Shown piece after piece: positions 1 to 7,645 of a stretch of DNA of 34,476 bases. Below the pieces are notes generated by a model. That model saw only the letters and a list, made by a program, of their open reading frames with translations, did not search any database and was not told the DNA's origin. This DNA comes from Ornithinibacillus caprae. Its GTDB lineage: Bacteria > Bacillota > Bacilli > Bacillales > Amphibacillaceae. The stretch spans positions 1 through 34,476 of the forward strand of contig NZ_WOCA01000025.1 of the NCBI RefSeq assembly GCF_009728145.1, read 5' to 3'. The translations under genes were made by a program, and so were the position numbers. Every line of letters begins with the position of its first letter. Position 1 is the first letter of the stretch.

Positions 1-131
1 TTCTATACTTACAAATTCCACTTCATTTTGAGTATTATTTCTAGTATGAAACACAGTTACCACCGCCTTGTATTGTTACTTATATTATAACAAATTAACG
101 CGGTGAATTGTTAAAGTATTCTAAATAAAAA

Positions 132-187
132 CAGGCTGGCGAGGGTTTTTCGACAGCCTGAAAAAACATCCATGTGGATGTTTTTTT
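132..187. terminator. tandem hairpins, bidirectional terminator
   Basis: Two hairpins stand back to back. The first pairs CAGGCTG (132-138) with CAGCCTG (154-160). The second pairs AACATCC with GGATGTT and is flanked by an A-run on the left and a T-run (181-187) on the right, so it would end transcription in both directions. It lies downstream of the small minus-strand gene at 220-342, and probably also ends a gene entering from the left edge. Confidence 0.75.
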
Positions 188-219
188 ATTTTATCAAGAA
201 AAGGGGAGAGGTTATTTCA

Positions 220-342
220 TTAACGTTTCTTTGATAATTCTTGTAATAGTCGTTTACCTTCTTCAGTCAAATAGACGTTCTCGTTTTTTAGTAACTGCTG
301 AGCTAGATTAGGTGTCATTTGGCTGCTTTTTGACTCAGACAC
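220..342 (-). CDS. small 40-residue protein, function unknown
   Basis: A GTG start (340-342) sits about 6 bases after AAAGGAGTG on the minus strand, and the frame runs 40 codons to TAA. The product is charged and probably helical. It begins MSESKSSQMT and ends with ELSKKR after a TEEGKRLL segment. There is no signal peptide, Cys or membrane segment. The good ribosome binding site and the terminator just downstream support a real gene, which I do not recognise. It is transcribed away from the ECF sigma gene at 604, with about 260 bases between the two starts. Confidence 0.55.
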   Translation of the reverse strand: MSESKSSQMTPNLAQQLLKNENVYLTEEGKRLLQELSKKR

Positions 343-492
343 TTGGCACACTCCTTTCTATTTCACATTAGTAATGTATTCAACCTTTACAGATTAAGAA
401 AGGACAAGTGAACTAAAAGGTGAGTGGATTTTATAAATGTACGTTTAACTATTAGAAAACTTGGCATTCGTCAAGCCTTTATGTTGAATTAT

Positions 493-510
493 GGAAAGTA
501 TATACTTTCC
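493..510. promoter_or_regulatory. 18-bp perfect palindrome upstream of ECF sigma gene
   Basis: GGAAAGTATATACTTTCC is a perfect 9+9 inverted repeat, 93 bases before the sigma start at 604. A near-identical palindrome, differing only at one central base, lies 109 bases before another ECF sigma gene (28953-28970). With no T-run it is not a terminator. A dimeric regulator site is the simplest reading, but the binding protein is unknown. Confidence 0.5.
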
Positions 511-603
511 CATCTGTCAAAAAAGAGGATTTTGGAAAAATATGTCGAATATATCCATAAAGAGACAGAAAAGATGTAATAGGGATACGAAGGGGGAAGG
601 TTA

Positions 604-1158
604 TTGCGGAAGGAGAAACCTGTAACAGAAGCAGATAATTATGAAAAACTACTCTTTGATATGTTTTATGGTCGTATATTTCGAACGGCTTATTATATCG
701 TCAAGGATGAACATCTTGCACAGGATGTTGTTCAAGAAACGTTTATAAAAGCCTTTAAACATATAGATTCCGTAAAGGATGGGTATAAATTAGGGGCGTG
801 GCTTGGTTCCATTGCCACACGAACATCCATAGATTTATTAAGAAAAAGAAGAAACTATGTGCCGTTAGAAAACGTCAATATAGATAAAGTGGAAGAATTC
901 GATGTTCATGCATCTCCTGTTGAAGAAAATATGGAAGAAAACTATATAAAAGAGATGCTCCATGAAACTATTAAGAAACTGGAACCACCAGAATACAGAG
1001 AGATTGTCTTATTAAAGTATCACTATGAACTAATGGATAAAGAAATAGCAGAGCTGTTGGGTATAAATATAAATACCGTGAAAACAAGGTTTCGACGAGC
1101 AAAGCAAAAACTGAAAAGGGCTCTGTATCAAGAAGTGAAAGGAGAGGAGACTTTTTGA
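604..1158 (+). CDS. ECF-type RNA polymerase sigma factor
   Basis: The product (184 aa) has the two-domain ECF layout. Region 2 covers roughly residues 18-85, with the DVVQETFIKAF segment and a WLGSIATRTSIDLLRK helix. Region 4 covers roughly 120-175, with a KEIAELLGININTVKTRFRRAK helix-turn-helix. It should direct core RNA polymerase to a small promoter set. The TTG start follows GGGGGAAGG at 592-600, and no ATG start is available nearby. The end overlaps the next gene by 4 bases (TTGA), which couples it to its likely anti-sigma factor. The sequence is not close to SigW. No clear ECF promoter is visible upstream, but an 18-bp palindrome lies at 493-510. Confidence 0.92.
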   Translation: MRKEKPVTEADNYEKLLFDMFYGRIFRTAYYIVKDEHLAQDVVQETFIKAFKHIDSVKDGYKLGAWLGSIATRTSIDLLRKRRNYVPLENVNIDKVEEFDVHASPVEENMEENYIKEMLHETIKKLEPPEYREIVLLKYHYELMDKEIAELLGININTVKTRFRRAKQKLKRALYQEVKGEETF

Positions 1159-1928
1159 AGGAACAACATAAAGATCATTTGGATCCATTGATTCAAGAGA
1201 TGCTTGAGCAAGAATTAGATCAATCTCCTTCTCCGTCATTATCTAAAGAAGAAGCCTGGAAACGAATAAATAAGGAATTAAGGCATCGTAAGGACAAGAA
1301 ATTTCAATTCTTTCGCAGGAAAAGATTTTATGCAGTAGCTATTATGTTTGCAATGATTGGAATGCTTGTTTTCCTACCCCAAAATGGGGATGCCAATAGT
1401 AAACTCACAGATATTTTCCATGAAATCCGAGGATCAGTTCAACATATTTTTATGAATTCGATGGAAAAGTCGGATGAATTACCTGATGTACCTCTCCCTG
1501 ATGAGGAATATATTATTGTAGATGATGTTAATTGGGTTACGAAGGAGTTAAGCTTAGAGGAAGCACAGGAAGAAACAGCTTTTAAGATAGTTGTCCCTAA
1601 AGAAGTTCCAAGTGAATACGCTTTTGAAAAAGCAATCATACATAAACCAGAGAATGAATTGAGTGAGGAAGTAACGTTACATTACATGGCTGATGAGAAA
1701 GAATTTTATGCTACGCAAAAAGTAATTTCTGAGACAGATTTTTCCATGGGTATGACTACTGCTGATGATACAGAAGTCAAAGAGGTAGAAGTAAATGGTT
1801 TGCCAGCTAGATTGTTAATTTTCAAGGATGCCTCTACTGAAATCATTTGGATGACGCAACAGTATTATTTTCATATTAGTGGTCATCTAACGGAGGATCA
1901 AATTTATAGTGTTGCTAGTTCGTATTAA
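1155..1928 (+). CDS. membrane-anchored anti-sigma factor-like protein, DUF4367-type C-terminus
   Basis: The 257-residue product has a charged cytoplasmic part (1-57) with an EEAWKRINKEL motif common in anti-sigma regulators. One membrane helix follows at about residues 58-75, then a long outer domain. The last 130 residues look like the DUF4367 fold often found next to ECF sigma factors (KIVVPKEVPSEYAFEKA near the start, repeated short strands, an IIWMTQQYYF end). The TTG start overlaps the sigma stop codon and follows GGAGAGGAG. Context and topology suggest it holds the 604-1158 sigma factor at the membrane and responds to an outside signal. It has no zinc-binding HxxxCxxC motif. Confidence 0.75.
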   Translation: MKEQHKDHLDPLIQEMLEQELDQSPSPSLSKEEAWKRINKELRHRKDKKFQFFRRKRFYAVAIMFAMIGMLVFLPQNGDANSKLTDIFHEIRGSVQHIFMNSMEKSDELPDVPLPDEEYIIVDDVNWVTKELSLEEAQEETAFKIVVPKEVPSEYAFEKAIIHKPENELSEEVTLHYMADEKEFYATQKVISETDFSMGMTTADDTEVKEVEVNGLPARLLIFKDASTEIIWMTQQYYFHISGHLTEDQIYSVASSY

Positions 1929-1945
1929 TCAAAGGAGAAAGAATA

Positions 1946-2473
1946 ATGAAAATCGAAGTTAGACAAGAACACCCAAAGGACTATAAAACCATCGAACAAG
2001 TTGTGAAACTTGCTTTTGAGGATGTGGAACAAAGTGATCATACGGAGCATCAATTAGTTGCTAGACTGAGAAACTCAGAAGCTTATATCCCAGAATTAGC
2101 ATTAGTTGCTAACAATGATACAGAAGAACTTATAGGTCATATACTTTTGACGAAAATAAAGATAAAAAACGATAACCAGCAGGTCGATTCTCTTGCCCTT
2201 GCACCTGTTTCGGTTTCACCAGAATATCAAAATAAAGGGGTGGGAATTCACCTAGTTACAAATGCTTTAAAGAAGGCAAAGGATCTAGGCTATCAATCTG
2301 TAATTGTACTTGGGCATCCGAAATATTATCCGAAGTTTGGATTCAAAAGAGCTTCCATGTGGGGAATTAAAGCCCCTTTTCTGGTAGCGGATGAAGTTTT
2401 TATGGCATTGGAGTTACATGAAAATAGTCTAGAAAATGTTTCAGGAGTTGTGGAATACTCAAGTGCATTTTAG
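1946..2473 (+). CDS. GNAT family N-acetyltransferase (YhbS-like)
   Basis: The product (175 aa) follows the GNAT order. Strand-rich ALVANNDTEELIGHILL comes first, then the acetyl-CoA loop VSPEYQNKGVGIHLV (residues about 90-104, QxxGxG type), and then a YPKFGFK segment near residue 132 typical of YhbS-like members. It should transfer an acetyl group from acetyl-CoA to a small amine or protein target; the substrate cannot be read. The start ATG follows AAAGGAGAAAG. The gene begins 17 bases after the anti-sigma gene, so it is probably in the same operon, and it ends at a hairpin shared with the convergent lipoprotein gene. Confidence 0.88.
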   Translation: MKIEVRQEHPKDYKTIEQVVKLAFEDVEQSDHTEHQLVARLRNSEAYIPELALVANNDTEELIGHILLTKIKIKNDNQQVDSLALAPVSVSPEYQNKGVGIHLVTNALKKAKDLGYQSVIVLGHPKYYPKFGFKRASMWGIKAPFLVADEVFMALELHENSLENVSGVVEYSSAF

Positions 2474-2478
2474 TAAAA

Positions 2479-2510
2479 AAAGCTTACGCCGATAAGTTGG
2501 CGTAAGCTTT
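2479..2510. terminator. terminator between convergent genes
   Basis: A perfect 12-bp stem (AAAGCTTACGCC / GGCGTAAGCTTT) with an 8-base loop lies between the GNAT gene and the minus-strand lipoprotein gene. Its T-run is on the minus strand (the plus strand shows AAAAAA before the stem). It is therefore a good terminator for the lipoprotein transcript and a weaker one for the plus strand. Confidence 0.85.
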
Positions 2511-2598
2511 ATCTATATATAATCAAAGGGAGTATTGTTTTGGGCTTTTACTCAAATTCAAGGGAGGAACAAGAATGAGCAAAACGGTCAAGGGTTAA

Positions 2599-2955
2599 TT
2601 AAAATTCGGAATCATCTTCAGCATCATCATCTTCTTCATCAGAATCCATACCAGCGTCATCTTCTAGTCCATCATCAGACTCAGACCCTTCTTCTGTTTC
2701 AGTATCCGTTTCGGAATCAAACTCGGATTCTGTATCGGATTCAGAATCTAATCCAGACTCGGTATCTGTTTCAGATTCCGTTTCTGTTTCTGAATCAAAT
2801 TCAACGTCAGAGTCAAAACCATCTACATCTGTTTCTTCTTCAGGTGTTTCTTCTAGACTCGGATCTTCTTCTGTTTCCCCTCCACATGCTGCAAGGGTTA
2901 GTACAGTTGCTGCAGATACAGATCCAATCAATATGTTTTTTAGTTTCAATTTCAT
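2599..2955 (-). CDS. acidic Ser/Asp/Glu/Thr-repeat lipoprotein
   Basis: A lipoprotein signal peptide (Lys-rich start, hydrophobic 8-22, lipobox LAAC) puts the lipidated Cys at residue 24. The mature 95-residue chain is almost wholly Asp, Glu, Ser, Thr and Gly, in SET/SDTE-like repeats, with no Lys, Arg or His and hardly any hydrophobic residue. It should be an extended, strongly negative surface tail. The annotated ATG lies only 2-3 bases after AAAGGAG, so the TTG two codons later may be the true start. The role is unknown; cation or water retention at the membrane is a guess that would suit a halotolerant cell. The repeats make a long open frame on the opposite strand (2535-2981), a shadow. 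Confidence 0.85.
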   Translation of the reverse strand: MKLKLKNILIGSVSAATVLTLAACGGETEEDPSLEETPEEETDVDGFDSDVEFDSETETESETDTESGLDSESDTESEFDSETDTETEEGSESDDGLEDDAGMDSDEEDDDAEDDSEF

Positions 2956-3084
2956 TCTCCTTTCTAATTGGATTATTATAAATGTAACCCATAAATGTGT
3001 GAGTAGTTTGGAAGAATTGTGTTAATAATTTGGGAAAGTTTATGAATGTGTTACAGATTGATAGAATTTGAAAACGAAATGAAA

Positions 3085-3113
3085 TGAAACCGAATGTAGA
3101 TTTGGCACGTATA
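3085..3113 (+). promoter_or_regulatory. SigW-type ECF promoter candidate
   Basis: TGAAAC (3085-3090) and CGTATA (3108-3113) are separated by 17 bases. The SigW consensus in Bacillus subtilis is TGAAAC, 16 bases, CGTA, so only the spacing is one base long. It lies 43 bases upstream of the alpha/beta hydrolase start. A second site with the same 17-base spacing is at 25782-25810. Confidence 0.5.
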
Positions 3114-3155
3114 ATAATTATGACTGGTTGGATAAGGGAGAAGGGGGATGCTTGT

Positions 3156-4034
3156 ATGGGCAATCAAACGATTTATAAAAATGAAGAGGGTAAAAGAATC
3201 ATTAAAGAAAACTATGAACGGTATTTAGACACATTTGATTTTAATGTTGAGCGTATCTTTGTGGAAACAAGCTATGGGAAAACACATGTCCTTGTTGCGG
3301 GGCCAGATGATGGAAAGCCGGTGTTTGTTTTTCAAGGTGGAAATTGTATTAATCCCATGACCTTATCCTGGTTCTTACCTTTGGTAGAGAAATATAGAAT
3401 ATACGCACCAGACACAATTGGTCACCCGGGTTATAGTGATGAAAATAGAATTTCTGCAGAAGATCATAGTTTTGCTCACTGGATTAAGGAATTAATGGAT
3501 CACTTTCAAATCGATCAAGCCGCATTTATTGGTCCATCCTATGGTGCAGGGATTACGCTGAGATTGGCAACATATATGCCAGAAAAAATTGCTTGTTCTG
3601 TACTTGTGGCGCCAGCAGGTATGAGCTTAGGCTCTAAACGAGAGATGATTAGAAAAATATTAATTCCGTTAATCTTTTTTCACCTTACCTCATCCGAAAA
3701 ATATATTCACAAAATATCGAATGTCATGTCTGATCATTCTATGAAAAAAATGGATCAACATGTGCTTCGAAATATATTTAAATATTTAAAACTAGAGCAG
3801 GATATGCCAAAGTTGACGGAGATGGAAGAGTTGCAAAACTATAATTCTCCAACGTTAGTAATTTCTGGTCAAAAGGATATATTTTTTCCAGAAAGTAGGA
3901 TCAAAGAGGTTGCAACAGATATTATTCCTAATTTAACCGTATTCAAGTCTTATAACATGGGGCATTTTCCATCTAGTGAGTATGTGGAGCGGATAAACGA
4001 GGATGTCATGCTGTTTTTAGAAGAACATTATTAG
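3156..4034 (+). CDS. alpha/beta hydrolase
   Basis: The product (292 aa) is an alpha/beta-hydrolase fold enzyme: oxyanion strand PVFVFQGGNCIN, nucleophile elbow GPSYGAG with Ser128, and a catalytic His270 in the final NMGHFPS motif. An acid residue is likely in the GQKDIFFPES loop. The substrate is unknown. The ATG at 3156 is preferred over an upstream in-frame ATG (3084) because AAGGGGGATGC lies at the right distance and the first 24 codons would overlap the promoter. A SigW-type promoter lies just upstream. In Bacillus subtilis the SigW regulon includes an alpha/beta hydrolase (YdjP), so the pairing is plausible. Confidence 0.85.
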   Translation: MGNQTIYKNEEGKRIIKENYERYLDTFDFNVERIFVETSYGKTHVLVAGPDDGKPVFVFQGGNCINPMTLSWFLPLVEKYRIYAPDTIGHPGYSDENRISAEDHSFAHWIKELMDHFQIDQAAFIGPSYGAGITLRLATYMPEKIACSVLVAPAGMSLGSKREMIRKILIPLIFFHLTSSEKYIHKISNVMSDHSMKKMDQHVLRNIFKYLKLEQDMPKLTEMEELQNYNSPTLVISGQKDIFFPESRIKEVATDIIPNLTVFKSYNMGHFPSSEYVERINEDVMLFLEEHY

Positions 4035-4176
4035 ATAATTGTTTTTTAATCCGTTATTTTGCAATTGATGGTGTAGCTACGTTGCATTTTATGGATTCAA
4101 AACCGCTGTAATAGGAGTGGATTCACCTTTACCTATTACCCTTGTAATCTTTCTTAAAAAACGACAAAAAAATGAA
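4035..4176. other. gene-free stretch before the spermidine operon
   Basis: No convincing reading frame or terminator was seen between the hydrolase stop and the promoter at 4177. A T-rich stretch (4042-4048) follows the hydrolase without a clear stem. Confidence 0.4.
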
Positions 4177-4205
4177 TTGACATGTAAGTCTGTATGCCTT
4201 AATAT
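4177..4205 (+). promoter_or_regulatory. SigA-type promoter of the metK-spe leader
   Basis: TTGACA (4177-4182, perfect) is followed after 17 bases by TAATAT (4200-4205). This is the best vegetative promoter seen in the window. It faces metK and would start a leader of about 195 bases before the terminator at 4375-4407. Confidence 0.75.
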
Positions 4206-4211
4206 TAACTT

Positions 4212-4407
4212 CAGCATAAATAAAGTCTATCTTATTAATAGCCGTGGAGACGAGGGGTCGAAGATGCGGTGGCAAGCCAATTTGATTTAGAAGAGTCAAA
4301 TATGGGGCCCAACCTGAGCGCAAAACTTTCCTAGTTTTGTGAACAATAAGAGGATAAGCAGCTGATATTAATCGAAGCTTTCCTTAGGTTGTAGGAGAGC
4401 TTTTTTT
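4212..4407 (+). ncRNA. structured leader or small RNA upstream of metK, ending in a terminator
   Basis: From the expected transcript start, this stretch shows a GCC...GGC-closed segment holding CGAGGGGTCG, a hairpin ATTTGA/TCAAAT (about 4279-4302), a CAAAACT/AGTTTTG hairpin (4321-4339) and an intrinsic terminator (stem AAGCTTTCCT/AGGAGAGCTT at about 4375-4401, then seven T). The layout fits a terminating riboswitch or a stand-alone small RNA. It does not show the conserved cores of the S-box (SAM-I), T-box, lysine, TPP, cobalamin or c-di-GMP-I classes as I know them. With SAM and polyamine genes downstream, a ligand from that pathway is an attractive guess but unproven. Confidence 0.45.
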
Positions 4408-4535
4408 ATGCTCAAAAATGTAATTTTTTGTAAGTTGAGACAATGTAAAACGTTCTTATCTTACAAACGTGCGACGAAGGCTTTGCTATAGAAAGCAATG
4501 TGATAAGTCGAGTTTTTAAATAGGAGTGATTAATA
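4408..4535 (+). promoter_or_regulatory. metK 5' region with nested hairpins
   Basis: After the terminator, 128 bases lead to metK. An outer CTTATC/GATAAG pair (about 4456-4461 and 4502-4507) encloses an inner GCTTT/AAAGC hairpin (about 4483-4497). No second strong promoter is clear. The ribosome binding site TAGGAGTG (4521-4528) sets the TTG start at 4536. Confidence 0.35.
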
Positions 4536-5717
4536 TTGGCAGAGAAGATTTTATTTACATCAGAATCGGTTTCAGAGGGGCATCCAGATAAAATAGCTGA
4601 TCAGATTTCTGATGCGGTATTGGATGCAGCACTAGAACAGGATCCTTTTTCAAGAGTAGCCTGTGAAGTATTTACAACAACAAATACAGTAATTGTAGGG
4701 GGAGAAATTACCACTACAGCTGATTTAGATATTGAAATGATTGCACGAAATACACTAATTGAAATTGGTTATACAGACGATCGTTTTGGAATTGACGGAC
4801 ACAGCTGTACCATCCAAGTACTTGTCCACACACAGTCACCTGACATTGCGATGGGGGTTGATTCATCCAGTGATACAAAGGCAGTAGGTGCTGGTGATCA
4901 AGGGATTATGTTTGGATATGCGACAAATGAAACGGATAATTTAATGCCTCTTCCAATCGAAATGGCACATACGCTTGTGAGAAAAGCTTCGCAACTTCGT
5001 AAAAGCGGAGCATTCCAATGGGCTCGTCCAGATATGAAATCACAAGTAACTATTGATTATACGAATGCAGCTGAACCTCGTATCGATACAGTGTTAATGT
5101 CGATTCAGCATGACGAGGATTACGATAAAGAAGCGTTTGAAGCATATGTGACCGAACATATTATTTTAGACACAGCTAGAGAATTCAATTTTTATCACGA
5201 TTTTCGAATTTTAATTAATCCAACTGGACGCTTCGTTGTTGGTGGACCACATGGAGATGCAGGATTAACAGGGCGTAAAATTATTGTTGATACGTATGGT
5301 GGTGCAGCTCGTCACGGTGGTGGAGCTTTTTCAGGAAAAGATTGTACAAAAGTAGACCGTTCAGCTGCTTATGCTGCTCGTTATGTAGCGAAAAATATTG
5401 TTGCTGCTGGTCTAGCTGAAACATGTGAAATTCAATTGTCTTATGCGATTGGTGTGAGTGAGCCAATCAGCATTTCAGTTGAAACATTTGGATCGGAGAA
5501 GGTATCACAGGAGCAATTGCTACGTGCGATCCGCGAGAATTTTGATTTAACACCATCTGGAATTATCGAGATGCTGGACTTGCGTTTGCCACAATTTAAG
5601 CAAGTGGCAGCATATGGACATTTTGGAAGAACAGATGTAGATGTGCCTTGGGAAAGAACGGACAAAGTAGAAAATTTAAAACAAGCCATCTATGAAGTTG
5701 CGGGAGTTGGACAGTAA
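4536..5717 (+). CDS. metK: S-adenosylmethionine synthetase
   Basis: The 393-residue product is a normal-length MetK, making SAM from methionine and ATP. It shows the N-terminal [25 protein letters not shown] motif (split here only by reading), the [12 protein letters not shown] hexapeptide region, and the phosphate-binding GGGAFSGKD loop near residue 265. It uses a TTG start after TAGGAGTG. It is the first gene of a five-gene unit and its stop overlaps the speA start by one base. SAM is the precursor SpeD consumes, so here MetK likely serves aminopropyl transfer. Bacillus genomes usually have a separate metK behind an S-box, so this may be a second copy; that cannot be checked in this window. 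Confidence 0.95.
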   Translation: MAEKILFTSESVSEGHPDKIADQISDAVLDAALEQDPFSRVACEVFTTTNTVIVGGEITTTADLDIEMIARNTLIEIGYTDDRFGIDGHSCTIQVLVHTQSPDIAMGVDSSSDTKAVGAGDQGIMFGYATNETDNLMPLPIEMAHTLVRKASQLRKSGAFQWARPDMKSQVTIDYTNAAEPRIDTVLMSIQHDEDYDKEAFEAYVTEHIILDTAREFNFYHDFRILINPTGRFVVGGPHGDAGLTGRKIIVDTYGGAARHGGGAFSGKDCTKVDRSAAYAARYVAKNIVAAGLAETCEIQLSYAIGVSEPISISVETFGSEKVSQEQLLRAIRENFDLTPSGIIEMLDLRLPQFKQVAAYGHFGRTDVDVPWERTDKVENLKQAIYEVAGVGQ

Positions 5718-7213
5718 TGAACAACGTAAAGGAGCTTGTTACGAAAAGCAACCCATTGGTAGGTCAAGACAAGATGCCTTTGTTCGAAGCGTTAGTCCAC
5801 TATGCAAAGCAAGATGTAACACCATTTGACGTTCCAGGTCATAAAATGGGCTCGCAAATGGACCCAATGAAAATGGCTGTTGGGGAAATGACGATGCGCA
5901 TGGATGTAAATTCCATGAAGGAACTAGATTTGCTAAGTCATCCCCAATCCGTGATAAAAGAAGCACAGGAATTAGCTGCAGCCGCATTTGGTGCTGACCA
6001 TGCTTATTTCTTAGTAAATGGAACAACCGTTGGAATCCAAGCGATGGTGATGAGTGCTTGTAAGCCAGGTGATACTTTAATTGTTCCACGTAATGGCCAT
6101 AAATCTGTGATGGATGGGATTATTCTCAGTGGTGCGAACCCAGTATTTATGCAACCGGAAATAGATTATCATTTTGGTATCTCTCATGGTGTTTGTGTCC
6201 AAAATGTACAAAAGGCGATCGAAAAACATCCGGAAGCGAAAGCGTTACTGGTTACGTATCCGACCTATTTTGGTTCAATGAGTGACTTACAGACCATTTG
6301 TCGTCTTGCCCATGAAAAGGACATTGCGGTGCTAGTGGATAGTGCACATGGTGCTCATCTTGGTTTTATGCCTGGCGAGATGGTTGATCCGATATCTGCT
6401 GGAGCAGATGCTGTTACCGTAAGTATGCATAAAACAGGCGGATCACTGACACAAAGTTCATTACTACTTCTGAATGGAAATCGAATCGCTTCTGAAAAAG
6501 TCCAAAAGATGTTAAGCATGCTACAAACAACGAGTGCGAATTACTTGTTAATGAGTTCGTTAGATGTAGCGAGAAGAGAATTAGCATTATTTGGCCAGGA
6601 CCGATTTCGACACTTAAAACCAATTGTTGAGGAAGCGATCCAAGAAATTGAATCAGGTTCTCGTTACGAAGTCTTGAAATCTAGCTTTGTAAACGAGTAT
6701 TTTATCCAAAATCACGACTGGACGAAATTAGTTATCCGAGTGAATGGGATTGGATTAACAGGGTTTCAAGTATATACGTTATTAAAAGAAAATTACGGGA
6801 TTCAAATGGAACTAGCAGAAGGCTATGTGGTGATGGCCGTCATTACGAGTGCCGATACGAGTGAATCCATTGAGCGATTAGTATTTGCGTTACAGGACAT
6901 TGAAAATCGGTTTGGGGAGTCTGCAACACTGATGTCTACTCACGTTACGGCAGATCAGGTCAATGAATTGGTAGTAAATCCAAGAGAGGCCTTTTACGCA
7001 GAGCATGAGTCGATCGCAATTGATCAAGCAGAAGGACGAATCAGTGCGGATACATTAATGATTTATCCGCCCGGTATCCCGCTAGTTATTCCAGGAGAAT
7101 TAATATCTCGTGAAGTCATACAGCAATATCATTATTACCAACAGACATTTGGAGAGGTTCTGTCGGAAGCAAAAGAAGCAAACCATATTACAGTTGTAAA
7201 GGAGAATGCGTAA
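5717..7213 (+). CDS. speA: arginine decarboxylase (Orn/Lys/Arg decarboxylase family, fold type I)
   Basis: The 498-residue product matches the Bacillus SpeA/YaaO type in length and motifs. The PLP-binding lysine is Lys239 in the SMHKTGG motif, preceded by the cofactor Asp in VLVDSAHGAH. FLVNGTT lies near residue 100 and the IYPPGIPLVIPGE signature near 440. It should convert arginine to agmatine, the first step to putrescine. Lysine or ornithine as substrate cannot be ruled out by motif alone, but the agmatinase gene in the same operon argues for arginine. The start ATG overlaps the metK stop (TAATG). Confidence 0.92.
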   Translation: MNNVKELVTKSNPLVGQDKMPLFEALVHYAKQDVTPFDVPGHKMGSQMDPMKMAVGEMTMRMDVNSMKELDLLSHPQSVIKEAQELAAAAFGADHAYFLVNGTTVGIQAMVMSACKPGDTLIVPRNGHKSVMDGIILSGANPVFMQPEIDYHFGISHGVCVQNVQKAIEKHPEAKALLVTYPTYFGSMSDLQTICRLAHEKDIAVLVDSAHGAHLGFMPGEMVDPISAGADAVTVSMHKTGGSLTQSSLLLLNGNRIASEKVQKMLSMLQTTSANYLLMSSLDVARRELALFGQDRFRHLKPIVEEAIQEIESGSRYEVLKSSFVNEYFIQNHDWTKLVIRVNGIGLTGFQVYTLLKENYGIQMELAEGYVVMAVITSADTSESIERLVFALQDIENRFGESATLMSTHVTADQVNELVVNPREAFYAEHESIAIDQAEGRISADTLMIYPPGIPLVIPGELISREVIQQYHYYQQTFGEVLSEAKEANHITVVKENA

Positions 7214-7645
7214 ATGAGTTTAGAATTGAAAGCCTTAGGGAGACACGTGTTAATTGAGTACTACGGTTGTCCAAGTGAGATTATTGAAAAGAACGCATTG
7301 ATTGAAAAACTTATGAGAGAAGCTGCAGATTATTCGGGGGCAACTATTGTTGATTCGGTTTTCCACCATTTCAATCCGTATGGGGTATCAGGAGCGGTTA
7401 TTATTGCTGAATCGCATTTGACTATTCACACATGGCCAGAATATGGTTTTGCTTCTGTAGATGTGTATACTTGTGGTGACTCTGTAAGTCCTTGGAAAGC
7501 TGTAGACTACTTGTCTGAAAAGCTACAAGCAAAGAAAACAGAATCATTTGAAGTACCTCGTGGGATGGTGGATAAAATTCGCCAGTTTGCAGAACGTGAT
7601 ATTCGTGAAGTTTCCGTGAAACCAGAATTAGAAGGTGTTAAGTAA
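7214..7645 (+). CDS. speD: S-adenosylmethionine decarboxylase proenzyme
   Basis: The 143-residue product is the short prokaryotic class 1b AdoMet decarboxylase. Self-cleavage should occur between Glu66 and Ser67 in ESHLTIHTWPE, turning Ser67 into the pyruvoyl group. His72 and Cys87 (VYTCG) are the usual processing and proton-donor residues. It makes decarboxylated SAM, the aminopropyl donor for SpeE. It is slightly longer than Bacillus subtilis SpeD (126 aa) because of a charged C-terminal tail. The ATG directly follows the speA stop, with AAAGGAGAATG as ribosome binding site inside speA. Confidence 0.95.
   Translation: MSLELKALGRHVLIEYYGCPSEIIEKNALIEKLMREAADYSGATIVDSVFHHFNPYGVSGAVIIAESHLTIHTWPEYGFASVDVYTCGDSVSPWKAVDYLSEKLQAKKTESFEVPRGMVDKIRQFAERDIREVSVKPELEGVK

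Noticed and set aside
48-80. TGAAAC-N16-TGTA near the left edge as a SigW-type promoter
   Set aside because: The -10 has T instead of C and a terminator follows within 60 bases with no gene after it on that strand.
2535-2981. 148-codon plus-strand frame across the lipoprotein gene
   Set aside because: Its Leu/Gln/His-rich product is the antisense shadow of the Asp/Ser/Glu repeats; the minus strand has a lipobox, ribosome binding site and terminator.
4200-4410. SAM-I (S-box) riboswitch before metK
   Set aside because: The conserved GGAGGGA, TGGCCC, TGAaaCC and GGCAACC blocks are not present in order.
4445-4480. TAAAAC-N16-CGTG upstream of metK as an ECF promoter
   Set aside because: The -35 box lacks the TGAAAC/TGTAAC core and it overlaps a stem of the leader; a strong SigA promoter exists at 4177.
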